Source of the DNA: Chitinophagaceae bacterium
Lineage (GTDB): Bacteria > Bacteroidota > Bacteroidia > Chitinophagales > Chitinophagaceae
NCBI GenBank assembly: GCA_016715365.1
Contig: JADKAM010000001.1
Location: 1,240,001 to 1,304,000, forward strand
Length of the DNA: 64,000 nt
Direction of reading: 5' to 3'
Shown piece after piece: positions 1 to 9,200 of this stretch (the stretch's first letter is position 1; every line of letters starts with the position of its first letter). The position numbers were made by a program, and so were the translations under genes. A model generated the notes under the pieces. The model was not told where the DNA came from. It did no database searches and saw only the letters and a program-made list of their open reading frames with translations.

Positions 1-437
1 GTGAAGTAGCCGGCAAAACGGTTGATTATATGTTTTACGATCTGTTTAAGGATTACACAACACTTAAAGCCGAAACATTGGGCTCCTGCTATTTTATTAA
101 TGATGGTAAAGGAAATTTTAACAAACGGGAACTGCCTGATGAAATACAAATGGCACCTGTTTTTTCTTTCACTTCTTTATCAGCCAATAATAAAGGCCCA
201 TACATGGCTGCAGGAAATTTTTATGGCGTGGTTCCTTATGAAGGCAGGTATGATGCATTGCTGCCATCGGCATTTGTATTCACCAGGCCGCCAAATGATT
301 TTAAAATGATGGTAACTATGCCATTTGCAGATGGAGAAGTAAGAGATGCCAAATGGATAAGATATGCCGGCGGAAAACAAGTATTGATTGTTGCACAAAA
401 TAATAAGGGTTTGATTTTTTTAAAACCGAATGAATAG
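1..437 (+). CDS. VCBS/FG-GAP repeat (CRTAC1/ASPIC-like) protein, C-terminal fragment
   Basis: The reading frame is open from base 3 to the stop at 437, so the gene begins upstream of the window and only about 144 C-terminal residues are visible. The fragment has the look of the last blades of an FG-GAP/VCBS propeller: a FINDGKGNF segment, then GNFYGV and a closing run of beta-strand-like segments ending in a short NE tail. Proteins of this class are exported, Ca-binding beta-propellers that sit at the cell surface. The next gene starts about 110 bp downstream on the same strand, so it may belong to the same operon. The family call rests on the short visible part and is moderate. Confidence 0.6.
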   Translation, partial: EVAGKTVDYMFYDLFKDYTTLKAETLGSCYFINDGKGNFNKRELPDEIQMAPVFSFTSLSANNKGPYMAAGNFYGVVPYEGRYDALLPSAFVFTRPPNDFKMMVTMPFADGEVRDAKWIRYAGGKQVLIVAQNNKGLIFLKPNE

Positions 438-547
438 TTTTTTATAATCATCAGAAAACAGCTTTGATTGTCTTACAAAAATTTAATAACCAACGGCCTG
501 TAATAATTTGTAAATGATACATGGCCGGGACCAATGAAAATAAACAC

Positions 548-1870
548 ATGAAATTTCGCATTGCCGCTTTATTATTATCCGCTTTATTTTTTCTGCAGGC
601 CTGCAGCAGAAAAGAGTATAAAAATAATTTTAACGATCCCATACTTTTTTCAAAAACTGTAAAGGAACTGAACAATGTGGTGATGCAGAATGGATTTCCT
701 CCCATCATTGCCAGCCGCAATTATGCTTATGCCTGTATTGCAGCCTACGAAACGGTAGTGTTGGGTGATAACCGTTTTCAAACGCTGGCCGGGCAAATAG
801 AACATTTACCCGCAATGCCAAAGCTGGATACTGCAGATGTAAATTTTCAGTATGCTTCCATGCTGGCTTTTTGTAAAGTAGGAGAAGCGGTTACATTTCC
901 TAAAGGCAGTATGAAGGAATATGTAAACAGGCTTGATTCTATTGCCAATGCAGGCAACATGTCTGCATCCATGCAGGAAGCCAGTAAGCGGCTTGCTGAT
1001 TCGGTTACCAGTCACATTCTGCGCTGGAGTAAAAATGACAACTATGCGCAGACCCGTACTGCCGAAAAATACAATATAACCAACGAAGAAGGAAGATGGG
1101 TGCCAACTGCGCCATCATATGCCCAGGCACTGGAGCCGCATTGGAATGAGATAAGAACGATGATAATGGATAGTGCCAGCCAGTTTACACCGCCCAGGCC
1201 ACCGGCTTTCGACATGAAAAATAAAGAAAGTAAATTTTACAAGGAAGTGATGGCGGTTAAAAATGCCGGAGATAGTTTAACGGATGAACAAAAACATATT
1301 GCTGAGTTTTGGGACGACCTGGGAACTAGGATGAATGTAGAAGGACACGTGATGTTTGTAACAAAAAAATTCTCGCCGGTAGGCCACTGGATGAATATTA
1401 CCGGCATTGCTGCAAAAAAAGCAGGAGCAGATTTTTCCACAACAGTTTCTTCGTATGCAAAAACAGCCATAGCAGTTTTTGATGCATTCATACAATGCTG
1501 GGATGAAAAATTCCGCAGTAATGTAATACGACCTGAAACTGCCATCAATAAATATATTGATGATGAATGGAGGCCTTATTTACAAACACCGCCCTTCCCG
1601 GAATATACCTGTGGTCACAGTACGGTATCTTCCTCCGCAGCAGAAATACTTACCAATGTGTTTGGTGATAATTTTAATTATACCGATACATCCGAACTTG
1701 AATTCGGAATTAAAAACCGTTCCTTCGCATCTTTTCGCCAGGCAGCAATTGAAAACAACTGGGCCAGGTTTTATGGAGGCATTCATTATCACAACTCCTG
1801 CATCATCAGTACGGAATACGGAAAAAAAGTAGGAGACCTGGTGAATGGACATTTAAAAATGAAAAAATAA
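548..1870 (+). CDS. Vanadium-dependent haloperoxidase / PAP2-superfamily lipoprotein
   Basis: The ATG at 548 is preferred over an upstream in-frame ATG at 521 because it opens a clean SPII signal with lipobox LQAC (Cys19). The 440-residue protein carries the three-part PAP2/vanadate pocket in its C-terminal third: K-x6-RP (K321 to R328-P329), a CGHS block at 355-358 and R-x5-H (R407 to H413). This is the order and spacing seen in vanadium haloperoxidases and class A acid phosphatases. The HxxxD of phosphatases is HxxxS here. The protein is probably anchored in the periplasm or outer membrane. It could halogenate, peroxidise or dephosphorylate; sequence alone cannot separate these. It heads a run of glycan-degradation genes and lies only 7 bp before a GH30 gene. 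Confidence 0.85.
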   Translation: MKFRIAALLLSALFFLQACSRKEYKNNFNDPILFSKTVKELNNVVMQNGFPPIIASRNYAYACIAAYETVVLGDNRFQTLAGQIEHLPAMPKLDTADVNFQYASMLAFCKVGEAVTFPKGSMKEYVNRLDSIANAGNMSASMQEASKRLADSVTSHILRWSKNDNYAQTRTAEKYNITNEEGRWVPTAPSYAQALEPHWNEIRTMIMDSASQFTPPRPPAFDMKNKESKFYKEVMAVKNAGDSLTDEQKHIAEFWDDLGTRMNVEGHVMFVTKKFSPVGHWMNITGIAAKKAGADFSTTVSSYAKTAIAVFDAFIQCWDEKFRSNVIRPETAINKYIDDEWRPYLQTPPFPEYTCGHSTVSSSAAEILTNVFGDNFNYTDTSELEFGIKNRSFASFRQAAIENNWARFYGGIHYHNSCIISTEYGKKVGDLVNGHLKMKK

Positions 1871-1877
1871 ATACTTC

Positions 1878-3353
1878 ATGAAAAAACAAAGAAATGTTAT
1901 GTGGCTAATATCTGTTTGCATGCTTTTAGTATTTGGCAGCTGCTCCAAAGGCAGCAGCAACACGGGTGGTACCGGCAGTGGTGGCGGAACCGGCGGCGGA
2001 GGAGGTGGAGGCGGTACGCCAACAGCAACCAATGATGTAAACATGTGGCTTACAAAACCCGACCAGTCGGTATTGCTGCAACAGCAAAGCGGTATACTAT
2101 CTTTTGTAAGTACAGCAACCAATGGGTATGATGTTATTAATGTAGATTCTGCAACAGCCTATCAAACCATTGATGGTTTCGGTTACACCTTAACCGGTGG
2201 AAGCGCTTTCCAGATCAATCACATGGATGCAGCATCAAGAGCTGCGTTGCTGACAGAATTGTTTAGCACCAGTTCAATGGGCGTGAGCTATCTGCGTGTG
2301 AGTATTGGCGCATCCGATTTGAGCGCAACTGTATTTAGTTATGATGATATGCCTGTAGGAATGACCGATCCTACGCTGGCTAATTTTAATTTATCACTTG
2401 ATACGGTTGATGTGATTCCGGTTTTACAACAGATACTCGCCATCAATCCAAACATTAAGATCATGGGTTCGCCCTGGAGCCCGCCGGTTTGGATGAAAAG
2501 TAATGGGAGTTCCATAGGAGGAAGTTTATTGCCGGCATATTACAGTGCATATGCAAAATATTTTGTGAAGTATATACAGGCCATGCAGGCTAAAGGAATT
2601 CCTGTCAACGCAATCACTATTCAGAATGAACCGCAGCATGGTGGTAATAATCCAAGTATGCTCATGTCGGCAACCGAGCAAACGAATTTTATAAAAAATA
2701 ACCTGGGCCCCGAATTTCAGGCGGCTGGAATAAGCACTAAAATTATCATCTGGGATCACAACTGTGATAATGCAAATTATCCCATTTCCATTTTAAATGA
2801 TGCTGCTGCCAAAGCGTATATTGATGGTTCTGCCTTTCATTTATATGCAGGCGATATCAGTGCTTTGTCGGCAGTTAAAACAGCACATCCTGATAAGAAT
2901 CTTTATTTCACCGAGCAATGGACAAGCGGCAGCGGCAGTTTTGATGGCGATTTGAAATGGCATATAAAAAATGTAATTATTGGTTCTATGCGTAACTGGA
3001 GCAAAGTGGCCTTGGAGTGGAACCTGGCCAGCGATGCCACTTACGGGCCACATACACCTGGTGGCTGCACCGAGTGTAAGGGAGCACTGATGGTTAATGG
3101 AAGCCTGGTGCAAAGGAATGTGGGTTACTATATTATTGCCCACGCCAGCAAATTTGTTCCTGCAGGCTCTGTACGAATTGAAAGCAACCTGGCTGCCAAC
3201 CTGCCAAACGTTGCATTTAAAACATCCGCAGGCAAAAAGGTTTTAATTGTGGTGAATGAAAGCGGAACAGCGCAGGGCTTTAATATTGGTTATAAAGGAA
3301 AATATGTTTTCACTTCGCTGAATGCAGGCGCAGTAGCAACTTATACCTGGTAA
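1878..3353 (+). CDS. GH30 family glycoside hydrolase, Gly-tethered lipoprotein
   Basis: This is a 491-residue lipoprotein (lipobox FGSC, Cys22) followed by a Gly/Ser tether at about residues 24-47 that includes eight consecutive Gly. The rest is a GH30 (beta/alpha)8 enzyme with its beta-side domain. Landmarks are GFGYTLTGGSA near residue 100, SPWSPPVWMK near 198-207, the acid/base Glu in IQNEP (E251) and the nucleophile in YFTEQW (E346). GH30 enzymes are retaining exo- or endo-beta-glycosidases, with beta-1,6-glucanase and glucosylceramidase-like activities common in Bacteroidota; the substrate here is not determined. It is spaced 7 bp from the haloperoxidase-like gene and 23 bp from the cytochrome gene. 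A second GH30 lies one gene downstream. Confidence 0.92.
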   Translation: MKKQRNVMWLISVCMLLVFGSCSKGSSNTGGTGSGGGTGGGGGGGGTPTATNDVNMWLTKPDQSVLLQQQSGILSFVSTATNGYDVINVDSATAYQTIDGFGYTLTGGSAFQINHMDAASRAALLTELFSTSSMGVSYLRVSIGASDLSATVFSYDDMPVGMTDPTLANFNLSLDTVDVIPVLQQILAINPNIKIMGSPWSPPVWMKSNGSSIGGSLLPAYYSAYAKYFVKYIQAMQAKGIPVNAITIQNEPQHGGNNPSMLMSATEQTNFIKNNLGPEFQAAGISTKIIIWDHNCDNANYPISILNDAAAKAYIDGSAFHLYAGDISALSAVKTAHPDKNLYFTEQWTSGSGSFDGDLKWHIKNVIIGSMRNWSKVALEWNLASDATYGPHTPGGCTECKGALMVNGSLVQRNVGYYIIAHASKFVPAGSVRIESNLAANLPNVAFKTSAGKKVLIVVNESGTAQGFNIGYKGKYVFTSLNAGAVATYTW

Positions 3354-3376
3354 TTACGGGCATCATTGGCCGCTAT

Positions 3377-4615
3377 ATGATATTGAGACAAAAAAATAAA
3401 CGCAGTGTACTGGTAATACTGAGCCTGGTGATCAGTGTGTTTGTATTGGTGCAATGTATGAATAGCGTGAACAGTGAAATTGAACAATCTGTTTCTTATG
3501 AAGCTTTTGCAGGTTCAGAAAAATGTATGAGTTGCCATAAAGATGTATATGATAAGCACCTGGGAACTGCACATTATTTAACAGGACAGCCGGCAACAGA
3601 AAATTTTATAACAGGAAATTTTAACAAAGACAGCAATAGTTATTACTACACACCTGATATTTTAGTGCAAATGCAAAAAAGAGACAGCGGACTGTACCAG
3701 GTTATTTATTATAAAGGAGAAGAAAAAATGGCTATCAGAAAAGACATTGTTATTGGCTCGGGCGTTATGGGGCAGTCTTTTTTAAACTGGCGGCAAAACA
3801 GGCTTTTCCAGATGCCGGTTACTTATTTTACAGCTGCGGCGCAATGGTCAAATAGTCCGGGATTTCCTGAAGGAAAAGTGATGACTGACCGGCCAATTAC
3901 TTCACGCTGCCTCGAATGCCATGTTACTTATGCAGAAGGAAGCGGTGGCGATACATTGGAACCGGTGAATTTCAGCAGGGATAAAATTATTTATGGTGTT
4001 AGCTGCGAAAAATGCCACGGCCCTGCTGCAAAGCATGTGGAGTATCAAACAGGCAATCCTGCAGTAAAGACGGCAAAGTATGTAATCAATCCGGCAAAAC
4101 TCAGCAGGCAACAGCAGCTGGATGTTTGTGCAGTATGCCATGCCGGCAAGATGCAGAAAATAAAACCCTCTTTTCAATTTGTACCGGGTAAAAACCTGGC
4201 CGATTATTTTATATTAGACAGTGTGCATAACAGCTCGCTTGCGGGTGGCGAAGTGGAAGTACATGGCAACCAGTACGGGCTGCTTAGAAAAAGCAAATGC
4301 TTTACAGCAACCAGCACCATGACCTGCAGCAGTTGCCACAATACACATGAGAATCAAAGAGGGGAAGCAGCATTGTTTTCATCGAAATGCATCAGTTGTC
4401 ATTCATCAAACACAACAGCTATTAAAACACCCACACATTTACTGGTAAAAGGCATTGAGCAAAAATGTATCAACTGCCATATGCCTGCACTCGAATCGAG
4501 GGCCATTGCAGTTTACCTGCAGGGGGAAGAAAAGCCCAGGGCAGCATTGGTACGGTCTCATTTTATTGGCATTTACCCCGACGTGACTAAAAAAATATTG
4601 AGTAACGAAAAATAA
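3377..4615 (+). CDS. Seven-heme c-type cytochrome lipoprotein
   Basis: The 412-residue protein has a predicted SPII signal (VLVQC, Cys27) and seven CxxCH heme-attachment motifs at residues 50-54, 178-182, 210-214, 251-255, 317-321, 338-342 and 364-368. It resembles the cytochrome c-554/multiheme families that move electrons in the periplasm or at the outer membrane. About 120 residues separate the first heme motif from the second, leaving room for a non-heme domain. It sits between two GH30 genes with gaps of 23 and 7 bp, so it is co-transcribed with glycosidases. That suggests an oxidative step or electron delivery linked to polymer breakdown, possibly with the haloperoxidase-like protein, but this is inference. 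The heme count is certain; the partner is unknown. Confidence 0.9.
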   Translation: MILRQKNKRSVLVILSLVISVFVLVQCMNSVNSEIEQSVSYEAFAGSEKCMSCHKDVYDKHLGTAHYLTGQPATENFITGNFNKDSNSYYYTPDILVQMQKRDSGLYQVIYYKGEEKMAIRKDIVIGSGVMGQSFLNWRQNRLFQMPVTYFTAAAQWSNSPGFPEGKVMTDRPITSRCLECHVTYAEGSGGDTLEPVNFSRDKIIYGVSCEKCHGPAAKHVEYQTGNPAVKTAKYVINPAKLSRQQQLDVCAVCHAGKMQKIKPSFQFVPGKNLADYFILDSVHNSSLAGGEVEVHGNQYGLLRKSKCFTATSTMTCSSCHNTHENQRGEAALFSSKCISCHSSNTTAIKTPTHLLVKGIEQKCINCHMPALESRAIAVYLQGEEKPRAALVRSHFIGIYPDVTKKILSNEK

Positions 4616-4622
4616 ACCAACC

Positions 4623-6086
4623 ATGAATATCAAACAAACCGGCTATTCTTTATTGTGTGTATTACTGGCGGCCTGTGCAGGCGAAAAAAAAGCAGACAGC
4701 CCTGCAGCAGCTTTTAGTACAGATGGGAAAAAAGTGATTGTGTATACTACTGCCGACAGCAGCAACCTGCGGCTATCGGCTACCGATACGCTTGAGTTTA
4801 CAGAAAAGAAGCAGCCGTTTGAAAACGAAATAACCATTTTTGTTGACCCCGGCAAAACCTTTCAAACCTATTTTGGTATTGGTGCCGCTTTAACCGATGC
4901 ATCGGCAGAAACTTTTTATAAACTGCCCAAAGACAAGCAGCAGGAATTTATGACTGCTTATTTCAGTGCAGATAAAGGAATTGGTTATACTGTTGGAAGA
5001 ACCAACATCAACAGTTGCGATTTCAGCAGCGATATGTACACGTATATAAAGGATGGCGACAAAGAATTAACGTCATTCAATATTGAACACGACAGAAAAT
5101 ATAAAATACCATTTATTAAAGAAGCCATGACTGCCGCTGGCGGCAAACTGAATTTATTTGCCAGCCCCTGGAGCCCGCCAGCCTGGATGAAAGATAATAA
5201 TGATATGCTGCACGGCGGTAAACTGAAATCTGAATTTCATGACAGTTGGGCCATGTACTATACCAAATTTATTAAGGAGTATGAAAAAGCAGGTGTACCG
5301 GTTTGGGGCATCAGTATACAAAACGAACCCATGGCTACACAGAAGTGGGAAAGTTGTTTATATACCGGCGAAGAAGAACGGGATTTCTTAAAAGAACACC
5401 TGGGACCAACCATGGTAAAGGAAGGATTGAAAGATAAAAAGATCATTGTGTGGGATCATAACAGGGATATGATTTACCAGCGGGCGCAAACTTATTTTGA
5501 TGACCCCGAAGCGGCTAAATACATCTGGGGTATTGGTTTTCATTGGTACGAGGACTGGAGTGGCGGAACACCGATGTATGATAATTTAAGAAGGGTGCAT
5601 GAAGCGTATCCTGATAAAAATATTTTCTTCACCGAAGGTTGTGCAGAGAGTTTTGATTCAACCCGCTACAATGCCTGGGTGCTGGGCGAAGAATATGGCC
5701 GCAGCATGATCAACGATTTTAATAATGGTATGGTGGGCTTTACAGACTGGAATATTTTACTGGATGAAAAGGGAGGCCCCAACCATGTACAGAATTTTTG
5801 TTTTGCACCTGTGCATGGCGATACAAGAACAGGCCAGCTTATTTATACCAACGCTTATTATTATATCGGACATTTTTCAAAATTCATAAAAGCAGGCGCC
5901 AAAAGAATTATCAGCAGCAGCAGCCGCAGCCAGTTGCTTACTACTGCTTTTAAAAATGAAGATGGGAAAGTTGTGGTTATTGTGATGAATCAGGGCAATA
6001 TAAAAACACCGTATAATTTATGGATCAATGGAAAAGCTGCTGCATGCACGGCCCTGCCTCATTCCATATCAACACTTATTCTTTAA
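4623..6086 (+). CDS. GH30 family glycoside hydrolase lipoprotein (second copy)
   Basis: This 487-residue lipoprotein (lipobox LAAC, Cys18) is a diverged paralogue of the GH30 two genes upstream and lacks the poly-Gly tether. It has GIGAALTDASAE near residue 85-96, SPWSPPAWMK at 181-190, the acid/base Glu in IQNEP (E235) and the nucleophile in FFTEGC (E338). It matches the glucosylceramidase-like branch of GH30 (beta-1,6-glucanase or beta-glucosidase activity in related Bacteroidota enzymes). It is probably displayed in the periplasm or on the surface and acts on the same polymer as its neighbours. It lies 7 bp after the cytochrome gene and 9 bp before GH144, which supports one long transcript. 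Confidence 0.92.
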   Translation: MNIKQTGYSLLCVLLAACAGEKKADSPAAAFSTDGKKVIVYTTADSSNLRLSATDTLEFTEKKQPFENEITIFVDPGKTFQTYFGIGAALTDASAETFYKLPKDKQQEFMTAYFSADKGIGYTVGRTNINSCDFSSDMYTYIKDGDKELTSFNIEHDRKYKIPFIKEAMTAAGGKLNLFASPWSPPAWMKDNNDMLHGGKLKSEFHDSWAMYYTKFIKEYEKAGVPVWGISIQNEPMATQKWESCLYTGEEERDFLKEHLGPTMVKEGLKDKKIIVWDHNRDMIYQRAQTYFDDPEAAKYIWGIGFHWYEDWSGGTPMYDNLRRVHEAYPDKNIFFTEGCAESFDSTRYNAWVLGEEYGRSMINDFNNGMVGFTDWNILLDEKGGPNHVQNFCFAPVHGDTRTGQLIYTNAYYYIGHFSKFIKAGAKRIISSSSRSQLLTTAFKNEDGKVVVIVMNQGNIKTPYNLWINGKAAACTALPHSISTLIL

Positions 6087-6095
6087 AAAAAAATT

Positions 6096-7790
6096 ATGCA
6101 ATTTATACAAACAGCAATAGCCATATCAGCATCCATATTTTTATTACTCGGGTGCAGTAAAGGAGATAGTGGCGGCGGCGGAGGCACTACGCCCACGCCT
6201 TTGCCACCAGTGCCCATTGCGCTGGTTGCTGCCAGGATAGATAACACAACTGCCCTGACAGGATTCACTAATTATAATATTAAACTGACTCCGGCCATTC
6301 GTTTATCTTTTAATAATGCGGTTGACCGCTCTTCGGTTGGTTCCATCACGATTAAAGAAAACGGAACTATCGGAGTTGGAACTGCTGTTAATTACGAGAA
6401 TGGCGACAGCACGGTTGTTCTCAATCCTGCTGCAGCATTAAAGGCATTAAACCGGTATACGGTTGATGCAACCACTACCTTGAAATCAATCAAAGGCGGG
6501 GCTTTGTCAACGCCATTCAGCATCAGCTTTGCCACACAGATCGATTCTACCGATAAATTTCCTGTGATCAGCGACAACGCTTTGCTTGATTTAATTCAAC
6601 AGCAAACCTTTAAATATTTTTGGGATTATGGTCACCCGGTAAGTGGCCTTGCCAGGGAACGCAGCAATGCCACACCGGAAACCGTTACCAGCGGTGGCTC
6701 TGGTTTTGGAATCATGGCCATACCTGTTGGCATCAACAGAAATTTTATTACCCGTGCACAGGGTTTGACAAGAATGCAGACCATTGTTTCTTTTTTAAAG
6801 AACACAGCGCAAAAATTTCATGGCGCATTTCCGCATTGGCTTAATGGTACAACCGGTGTTGTAATTCCATTCAGTACAAAAGATAATGGTGCCGACCTGG
6901 TGGAAACATCTTACTTAATGGCTGGCCTGTTAACAGCCCGGCAATATTTTAACGGAGCAGATGCAGCAGAAACAAATCTGCGCAGCGATATAAATATTTT
7001 ATGGAATGCTGTAGAGTGGAACTGGTTCAGGCAGGGATCACAGAACGCATTGTACTGGCACTGGAGTCCTAACTACAACTGGGATATGAATGTTAAGATA
7101 CAGGGATGGAATGAATGTTTGATAACCTATATACTGGCGGCATCATCAACAACATTTGCTATTCCGCAGGTTGTTTATAAAGATGGCTTTGCAAGAAATG
7201 GTGCCATGCAAAATGGAAATACTTATTATGGCTACCAGCTACCATTGGGCGCTGCAAATGGCGGCCCTTTGTTCTTTGCACATTATTCTTTTCTTGGTAT
7301 CAATCCAACAGGGCTGAGCGATGTGTATGCAAACTACCAAACGCAGGTAACCAATCATACCAAAATAAATTACGAGTACTGCAAGGCAAACCCGAAAGGT
7401 TTTTTTGGGTACAGTAATCTCTGTTGGGGCTTAACAGCCAGCGATGTACAGGGCGGCTATAATGCCAATGAGCCCAACAATGATATAGGTGTCATCTCGC
7501 CAACAGCAGCCATTTCATCATTTCCATACACACCCACAGAAAGTATGAATGCGCTTAAATTCTTTTATTATAAACTGGGCGATAAGGTTTGGAAGCAGTA
7601 TGGTTTTGTAGATGCATTCTCGTTAAAGGATCTCTGGTATGCCGATTCTTTTTTAGCCATCGACCAGGGACCGGAAATTATCATGATAGAAAATTACCGC
7701 AGCGGATTGATCTGGAATTTATTAACCAGTTGCCCCGAAGTGAAAAACGGTATGAAAAATATATTAGGTTTTACAGCTCCTTATTTATAA
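6096..7790 (+). CDS. GH144-type endo-beta-1,2-glucanase-like lipoprotein with N-terminal Ig-like domain
   Basis: The 564-residue lipoprotein (LLLGC, Cys20) has a Gly/Thr/Pro tether, then an Ig-like (Big_5 type) domain at about residues 45-150, then an alpha/alpha-barrel glucoamylase-like domain (DUF-type, GH144) from about 160 to the end. Diagnostic stretches are QQQTFKYFWDYGHP, VTSGGSGFGIMAIPVG, FPHWLNG, DLVETSY, YWHWSPNYNW, GWNECL and the late ISPTAAISSFPYTP and DQGPEIIMIENYRSG. Characterised GH144 enzymes cut beta-1,2-glucan endolytically, giving short sophoro-oligosaccharides; substrate specificity here is inferred. It is directly followed by a second GH144 copy that lacks the Ig-like domain. 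Confidence 0.88.
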   Translation: MQFIQTAIAISASIFLLLGCSKGDSGGGGGTTPTPLPPVPIALVAARIDNTTALTGFTNYNIKLTPAIRLSFNNAVDRSSVGSITIKENGTIGVGTAVNYENGDSTVVLNPAAALKALNRYTVDATTTLKSIKGGALSTPFSISFATQIDSTDKFPVISDNALLDLIQQQTFKYFWDYGHPVSGLARERSNATPETVTSGGSGFGIMAIPVGINRNFITRAQGLTRMQTIVSFLKNTAQKFHGAFPHWLNGTTGVVIPFSTKDNGADLVETSYLMAGLLTARQYFNGADAAETNLRSDINILWNAVEWNWFRQGSQNALYWHWSPNYNWDMNVKIQGWNECLITYILAASSTTFAIPQVVYKDGFARNGAMQNGNTYYGYQLPLGAANGGPLFFAHYSFLGINPTGLSDVYANYQTQVTNHTKINYEYCKANPKGFFGYSNLCWGLTASDVQGGYNANEPNNDIGVISPTAAISSFPYTPTESMNALKFFYYKLGDKVWKQYGFVDAFSLKDLWYADSFLAIDQGPEIIMIENYRSGLIWNLLTSCPEVKNGMKNILGFTAPYL

Positions 7791-7805
7791 AATGTTTGTT
7801 TGCTT

Positions 7806-9198
7806 ATGCTGAAAAAAAAGTCTGCAGTTTTTTTTGCTGTCATTTTATTGTTGGTTGCCTGTAAGCATGGGCAAAAATCATCCAAACAAAAAAGTGAAGA
7901 GAAGCCATACGTATCGCTTGCCGATGCAGATACGGCTTTATTTCGCCAGGTACAACAGCAAACCTTCCGGTATTTCTGGGATGGAGCAGAACCGGTAAGT
8001 GGTATGGGCAGGGAAAGAATTCATACTGATAATATATATCCTGATAACGATCAAACCGTAGTTACCAGCGGTGGTTCAGGTTTTGGTGTAATGGCAATAT
8101 TGGTTGGTATTGAACGGAACTTTGTAACCAAAGAAGCAGGAAGAAAGCAACTGGAAAAGATCGTTCATTTTTTAGAAACAGCCGACCGCTTTCATGGCGC
8201 CTGGCCACATTGGTGGAATGGGGAAACAGGAAAGGTTGTTCCTTTCGGAAAAAAGGATAATGGTGGTGATCTGGTAGAAACATCCTTTTATGGTGCAGGC
8301 ATTGCTTTGTGTAAGGCAATATTATCAAAATGGTAATGCTGAAGAAAAAGCATTGACAGCAAGGGTTGATAAGTTATGGAAAGAAGTAGAGTTTGACTGG
8401 TACCGTAATGGAAAGAATGTTTTGTACTGGCATTGGAGTCCGGATTACGGATGGCAAATGAATTTTCCGGTACATGGGTATAATGAATGTTTGATCATGT
8501 ACGTGCTTGCCGCATCATCGCCCACACATGGGGTACCTGCAGAAGTTTATCACGAAGGCTGGGCAGAGAACGGTAAAATAAATGATGTGAACAAGCCTGA
8601 TGGTATTGCAGCAAATTACGCTTATAAATTACAAATGAAACACCAGGGCGATGCATGGAATGGTGGTCCTTTATTTTGGGCGCATTATGCTTACCTGGGT
8701 TTAGATCCGCACGGATTAAAAGATAAATACGCCGATTACTGGAAAGAGAATACAACGCAGGCGCTCATCAATTATCAGTGGTGTGTTGATAATCCGAATA
8801 AATTCAAAGGTTATGATTCAAATAGCTGGGGACTAACATCGAGCTATTCAGTAAAGGGTTATGCCGGGCATGCGCCAACTACAGAAAGAGATCTTGGTGT
8901 AATATCTCCAACAGCGGCGCTCTCATCTTTTCCTTACACACCACAGCAATCCATGGCCGCAATGAAACATTGGTATAATGATATGAAAGGAAAGCTTTGG
9001 GGGGCTTATGGTTTTTACGATGCTTTTAGTGAACAGGATAACTGGTACCTGCCTCGTTACCTTGCCATTGACCAGGGACCCATTGTGGTGATGATGGAAA
9101 ATTATCGCAGCGGCCTGCTTTGGAAATTATTTATGAGCTGCCCCGAAATAAAAGCAGGCTTAAAGAAACTGAATTTTGTAAGCCCTTATTTAAAATAA
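7806..9198 (+). pseudogene. GH144-like lipoprotein, interrupted by a single frameshift
   Basis: The ATG at 7806 starts an SPII signal (LLVAC, Cys19). The frame runs through QQQTFRYFWDGAEPVSG and the DLVETSF block, then hits a stop at 8334-8336. The rest of the enzyme continues in the next frame from about 8290 with YWHWSPDYGW, YNECLIMYV, ISPTAALSSFPYTP and DQGPIVVMMENYRSG to 9198. Removing one T from the four-T run at 8286-8289 restores ETSF followed by MVQALL, matching the intact upstream paralogue. The restored protein would be about 463 residues with no Ig-like domain. It is either a very recent pseudogene or a homopolymer sequencing or assembly error; both halves otherwise look well conserved. 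Gaps to its neighbours are about 15 and 2 bp. Confidence 0.88.
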
Positions 9199-9200
9199 AC

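Noticed and set aside
521..547. Upstream ATG for the haloperoxidase-like gene
   Set aside because: It would place nine polar residues ahead of the SPII signal; the ATG at 548 gives a normal lipoprotein start.
437..547. Search for a promoter ahead of the haloperoxidase-like gene
   Set aside because: TAATTTG-like words occur but none has a TTTG at proper spacing; the gene may be read from upstream.
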